Assembly (NCBI GenBank): GCA_029934755.1
Contig: JAOZLQ010000023.1
Coordinates: 1,756-19,825, forward strand
Reading direction: 5' to 3'
Length of the DNA stretch: 18,070 bases
Source of the DNA: Desulfuromusa sp.
GTDB taxonomy: Bacteria; Desulfobacterota; Desulfuromonadia; Desulfuromonadales; Geopsychrobacteraceae
In this document: one piece after another, positions 15,298 through 18,070 of the stretch
Position numbering within the stretch: position 1 is the stretch's first letter
How the letters are laid out: every line of letters starts with the position of its first letter
Notes under the pieces: generated by a model
Told to the model about the DNA's origin: nothing
Seen by the model: only the letters and a program-made list of their open reading frames with translations
Databases searched by the model: none
Made by a program: the position numbers and the translations under genes

Positions 15298-15801
15298 ATG
15301 CTGGGTCGATGGTTCCTGTTGCTATTGCTAAGTTTCTCATGCTGTTGTGTGTCGACTGTTCTTGCAGGTGAAGCTAACCTTGAACTGGATCGAAATCAAC
15401 CCATTGAAATCACTGCACGCCAGTTGGAAGTTTTGCAGCAACAGCGACAGTCTATTTTTACCGGGGATGTTGTTGCTAAACAAGGTGACATGACTCTCTA
15501 TGCGGACAAATTGATTGTTTTTTTTCAAAAGAATCAAGATCAAATTGAACGTCTAGATGCCATTGGTGCGGTTCGTGTTCTTCAGCTCGATCGAGTTGCG
15601 ACAGCAGGAAAGGCTGTTTTTCATCACCTGGAAGAGACATTGGTTTTAATCGGTAATGCTGAGGTGACACAGGGAAAGAATAAAATCTCTGGAGATGTGA
15701 TTACCCTTTATCTGAAAGAAAATAGAACTTTGATCGAAAGCTCTGACAACCACCGGGTTAAGGCACTTATTGTCCCTGAAAAGAATCAGGACACGCCGTG
15801 A
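15298..15801 (+). CDS. lptA: Periplasmic LPS-bridge protein LptA (OstA-like)
   Basis: A 167-residue secreted protein. Residues 1-23 are a Sec signal peptide (hydrophobic core FLLLLLSFSCCC, likely cut after VLA23). The mature part is an OstA/LptA beta domain: PIEITARQLEVLQQQRQSIF at 35-54, the family phrase FTGDVVAKQGDMTLYADKL at 54-72, then VATAGKAVFHH at 100-110 and ISGDVITLYL. LptA forms the periplasmic bridge carrying LPS to LptDE in the outer membrane. The ATG follows the lptC stop without a gap, with GTGAGA upstream. The stop overlaps the lptB GTG by four bases. The three adjacent Cys in the signal sequence do not form a lipobox. Confidence 0.93.
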   Translation: MLGRWFLLLLLSFSCCCVSTVLAGEANLELDRNQPIEITARQLEVLQQQRQSIFTGDVVAKQGDMTLYADKLIVFFQKNQDQIERLDAIGAVRVLQLDRVATAGKAVFHHLEETLVLIGNAEVTQGKNKISGDVITLYLKENRTLIESSDNHRVKALIVPEKNQDTP

Positions 15802-16523
15802 GCAGAGTTCTCAAAGCAACCGAACTGCATAAATCTTACGTGGGTCGTGAGGTTGTTTCTGGTGTTAATCTGGAGGTTCATTCTGGCCAGGTGATTGGTC
15901 TGTTGGGTCCGAATGGTGCGGGGAAAACAACCAGTTTTTACATGGTTGTCGGACTGGCGAAGCCAGATAAAGGGAAAGTTTTCCTGGATGACCAGGATAT
16001 TACTGATTTGCCAATGTATCAGCGTGCACGCTCTGGAATATCTTATTTACCGCAGGAAGCTTCAGTTTTTCGTAAGCTGACCGTGGCAGAAAACCTGCTG
16101 GCAATTATTGAAACCTTGAAACTTACTCGTGGTGAGCAGCAAGAGAGGCTGGAAGAATTACTTGACGATTTGAATATCGGTCATATCCGTGATTCAAAAG
16201 GGTATGCTCTTTCTGGTGGGGAGCGTCGCAGAGTAGAAATTGCCAGATCCCTTGTCCTTGAGCCGGCTTTTTTATTGTTGGATGAGCCTTTTGCAGGAAT
16301 TGACCCGATTGCGGTGATTGATATTCAGAATATTATTTCCCAACTCAAAGAACGGGGAATTGGTATTTTGATTTCTGATCATAATGTACGCGAAACCCTT
16401 GGGGTTTGCGATCTGGCTTATATTTTGAATCAAGGAAAGTTGCTTGAATTTGGGACCCCTGAAGAAATCGCGGCAAGCTCTGTTGCAAGAGAAATTTATC
16501 TGGGTGAAAAGTTTAGACTTTAA
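15798..16523 (+). CDS. lptB: LPS export ABC transporter ATPase LptB
   Basis: A 241-residue cytoplasmic ATPase that powers LPS extraction with LptFG. Walker A is GPNGAGKT at 37-44, the Q-loop region is YLPQEASVFRKLTV at 83-96, the signature is LSGGERRR at 138-145, Walker B is FLLLDEPFAGIDP at 158-170, and the H-loop is ISDHNVRETL at 192-201. The phrase YLPQEASVFRKL and the C-terminal YLGEKFRL are characteristic of LptB rather than of general ABC ATPases. The GTG start overlaps the lptA stop as GTGA. lptF and lptG are not in the window. Confidence 0.97.
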   Translation: MSRVLKATELHKSYVGREVVSGVNLEVHSGQVIGLLGPNGAGKTTSFYMVVGLAKPDKGKVFLDDQDITDLPMYQRARSGISYLPQEASVFRKLTVAENLLAIIETLKLTRGEQQERLEELLDDLNIGHIRDSKGYALSGGERRRVEIARSLVLEPAFLLLDEPFAGIDPIAVIDIQNIISQLKERGIGILISDHNVRETLGVCDLAYILNQGKLLEFGTPEEIAASSVAREIYLGEKFRL

Positions 16524-16537
16524 TTCGTGTGAAAAGG

Positions 16538-16566
16538 TGGACATCGATCACCATGTTCTATGGAAT
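16538..16566 (+). promoter_or_regulatory. Candidate promoter for rpoN
   Basis: In the 91-bp gap between lptB and rpoN, TGGACA (16538-16543, 5/6 match to the -35 consensus) and TGGAAT (16561-16566, 4/6 match to the -10) are spaced by 17 bases. The predicted start would lie about 40 bases before the rpoN ATG. Ribosome-binding signals ahead of rpoN are weak. Read-through from lptB is equally possible since no terminator is visible. Confidence 0.35.
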
Positions 16567-16614
16567 TAAGAATATTTTTGGTGGGTAATCCCTGCCCTTG
16601 GACTAAATAATTTT

Positions 16615-18069
16615 ATGGCTCTTGATCTTCGACTACAGGTTAAACTCAGTCAGCAACTGGTAATGACCCCCCAGCTACAGCAGGCAATTAAATTATTGCA
16701 GCTATCACGGATGGAGTTGGTTGATGTTGTGACTGAAGAACTGGCTGAAAACCCACTGCTTGAAGAGGGAGTCGAAACCAAAGAAGAACATGAAGAAGGG
16801 GGCGCTAATCTTGAGGGTGACGGAACTGGCTCGGTAGAGGCCGCTCCTGAGCAGGAAGTCAAAGCTGATTCGGAGGGGATGGAGGATATCGATTGGCAGA
16901 CCTATCTTGAAGGTTACAGTCTTAATAGTAGTGACACCAGGAACAGTTATGAGGATCACGAAGATCGTCCTTCCTTTGAAAGTTTGCTGACTCGGCATGA
17001 AAGTTTAAATGATCACCTGATGTGGCAACTCAGCCTTTCTACTTTTACGCCTGACGAACGGCTTGCTGCTGCTGAAATTATTGGTAATCTGGATGATATC
17101 GGTTATTTGCATGCTAGTTTGGAAGAGATGGCGCAAACTTATGGGCAGGATATTGAAATCTTTAAATCCGCTTGCAAGCGGGTACAACAGTTTGATCCTG
17201 CGGGAGTTGCATGTCGAAATTTGCAAGAATGTTTACTCCTGCAACTAGAGCGAATGGGTTTAGCAGACTCTTTATCTGCGACTATTTTGCGCGATTTTAT
17301 CGTTGAATTGGAAGGTCGAAAGTATCCAGTTATTGCTAAAGCATTAAAAATTTCTCTGGATGAGGTGCTGAAAGCTGCCAAGTTGATTTCTAGTTTGGAT
17401 CCACGACCGGGAAGATCCTACAACGAAGAGGATGTCCATTATATTTCTCCCGATATCTTTGTTCACAAAGTTGATGGCGAATATGTGGTGACGCAGAATG
17501 ATGATGGCTTACCCAATTTGCGGATTAATTCTTTTTATCGTAATGCGCTAACCGATTCGAAAGCTGTTGATAAAAAAGCCGGAGAATATATCAAGGATAA
17601 AATGCGGAGTGCTGTCTGGTTGATTAAGAGCATCCATCAACGCCAGCGTACTATTTATAAAGTTACCAAGAGTATTGTTAAATTTCAGCGCGAGTTCTTT
17701 GATCATGGAATTGAATATCTGAAGCCCCTTGTTCTTCGCGATGTTGCTGACGATATTGAGATGCATGAATCAACAGTTAGTCGAGTGACTACAAATAAAT
17801 ATGTGCAGACTCCACAAGGTCTGTTTGAGTTGAAATATTTTTTTAATAGCGGGATTAATACTGCTGATGGAGATGCAATTGCTTCGGAAAGTGTAAAAAG
17901 TCGTATCAAAGAGATTATTGCTGCTGAAAATCCCAAAAAGCCTTATTCGGATCAGAAGATCGTTGGTCTATTGGAAGAACAAGATATTAATATAGCTCGT
18001 CGTACTGTGACTAAGTATCGGGAAGTCCTTGGTTTCGGCTCGTCGACCGAGAGAAAAAGGTTATTTTGA
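16615..18069 (+). CDS. rpoN: RNA polymerase sigma-54 factor
   Basis: A complete 484-residue sigma-54 factor. Region I (1-50) is Gln/Leu-rich (QQLVMTPQLQQAIKLLQLSR at 13-32) and contacts activator ATPases. Region II (about 51-118) is a strongly acidic linker. The core-binding domain follows (about 119-330, including FDPAGVACRNLQECLLLQLE at 193-212). The DNA-binding part has the helix-turn-helix RDVADDIEMHESTVSRVTTN at 375-394 and the RpoN box ARRTVTKYRE at 461-470, which reads the -24 promoter element. It ends one base before the window edge. The order lptA-lptB-rpoN is the same as in many proteobacteria. It directs activator-dependent transcription, often of nitrogen, motility and respiratory genes. 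Confidence 0.98.
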   Translation: MALDLRLQVKLSQQLVMTPQLQQAIKLLQLSRMELVDVVTEELAENPLLEEGVETKEEHEEGGANLEGDGTGSVEAAPEQEVKADSEGMEDIDWQTYLEGYSLNSSDTRNSYEDHEDRPSFESLLTRHESLNDHLMWQLSLSTFTPDERLAAAEIIGNLDDIGYLHASLEEMAQTYGQDIEIFKSACKRVQQFDPAGVACRNLQECLLLQLERMGLADSLSATILRDFIVELEGRKYPVIAKALKISLDEVLKAAKLISSLDPRPGRSYNEEDVHYISPDIFVHKVDGEYVVTQNDDGLPNLRINSFYRNALTDSKAVDKKAGEYIKDKMRSAVWLIKSIHQRQRTIYKVTKSIVKFQREFFDHGIEYLKPLVLRDVADDIEMHESTVSRVTTNKYVQTPQGLFELKYFFNSGINTADGDAIASESVKSRIKEIIAAENPKKPYSDQKIVGLLEEQDINIARRTVTKYREVLGFGSSTERKRLF

Positions 18070-18070
18070 T

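Noticed and set aside
15298..15366. LptA as a lipoprotein because of the Cys triplet in its signal sequence.
   Set aside because: The residues before the cysteines do not make a lipobox, and a normal signal-peptidase I site (VLA/G) follows.
1..18070. Mobile element, CRISPR array, tRNA, defence system or biosynthetic island.
   Set aside because: No transposase or integrase, direct-repeat array, tRNA-like fold or foreign-looking gene was seen; nearly all bases belong to conserved core genes.

Overview
This window reads as a core-chromosome segment of a Gram-negative bacterium, most likely of the Desulfuromonadales (Geobacter/Desulfuromonas/Pelobacter-like delta-proteobacteria). That placement is an inference. 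It rests on the complete Kdo and LPS-export gene set, a PgpH-type 7TM-HD protein in a proteobacterial envelope cluster, a HEAT-repeat/HD-GYP gene pair, and protein sequences that resemble remembered Geobacter homologues. I see no mobile element, phage gene, CRISPR array, tRNA or rRNA.

Left arm (1-3487, minus strand). A HEAT-repeat protein gene and an HD-GYP gene overlap by 4 nt (ATGA) and are read leftward from an extended -10 promoter candidate near 3540. Beyond them, at the window edge, lie the first 21 codons of an ABC-F ATPase, probably EttA. The HEAT and HD-GYP proteins appear to share a divergent N-terminal domain, which is the least explained feature of the window.

Right arm (3670-18069, plus strand). 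Fourteen genes are packed head to tail. The first block is phoH, pgpH, ybeY, corC (ybeX), lnt and kdsB. It combines the phoH-pgpH-ybeY order known from Firmicutes with the ybeZ-ybeY-ybeX-lnt order known from Enterobacteria. ybeY starts with GTG 101 nt inside pgpH. After a 167-bp gap come pyrG, kdsA, kdsD, kdsC, lptC, lptA and lptB, joined by zero to few-base spacings, and then rpoN after a 91-bp gap that may hold its own promoter.

Functional logic. KdsD isomerises ribulose-5-phosphate to arabinose-5-phosphate, KdsA condenses it with PEP, KdsC removes the phosphate, and KdsB activates Kdo with CTP, which PyrG makes. LptC, LptA and LptB then help move finished LPS from the inner membrane across the periplasm. 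Lnt finishes lipoproteins, PhoH and YbeY belong to RNA/ribosome maintenance, and PgpH probably degrades c-di-AMP. The region therefore links envelope building, nucleotide supply and two kinds of HD-domain second-messenger hydrolase. It is mostly conserved housekeeping DNA. The observations worth a second look are the shared N-terminal domain of the left-arm pair, the pgpH/ybeY overprint, and the hybrid cluster architecture.
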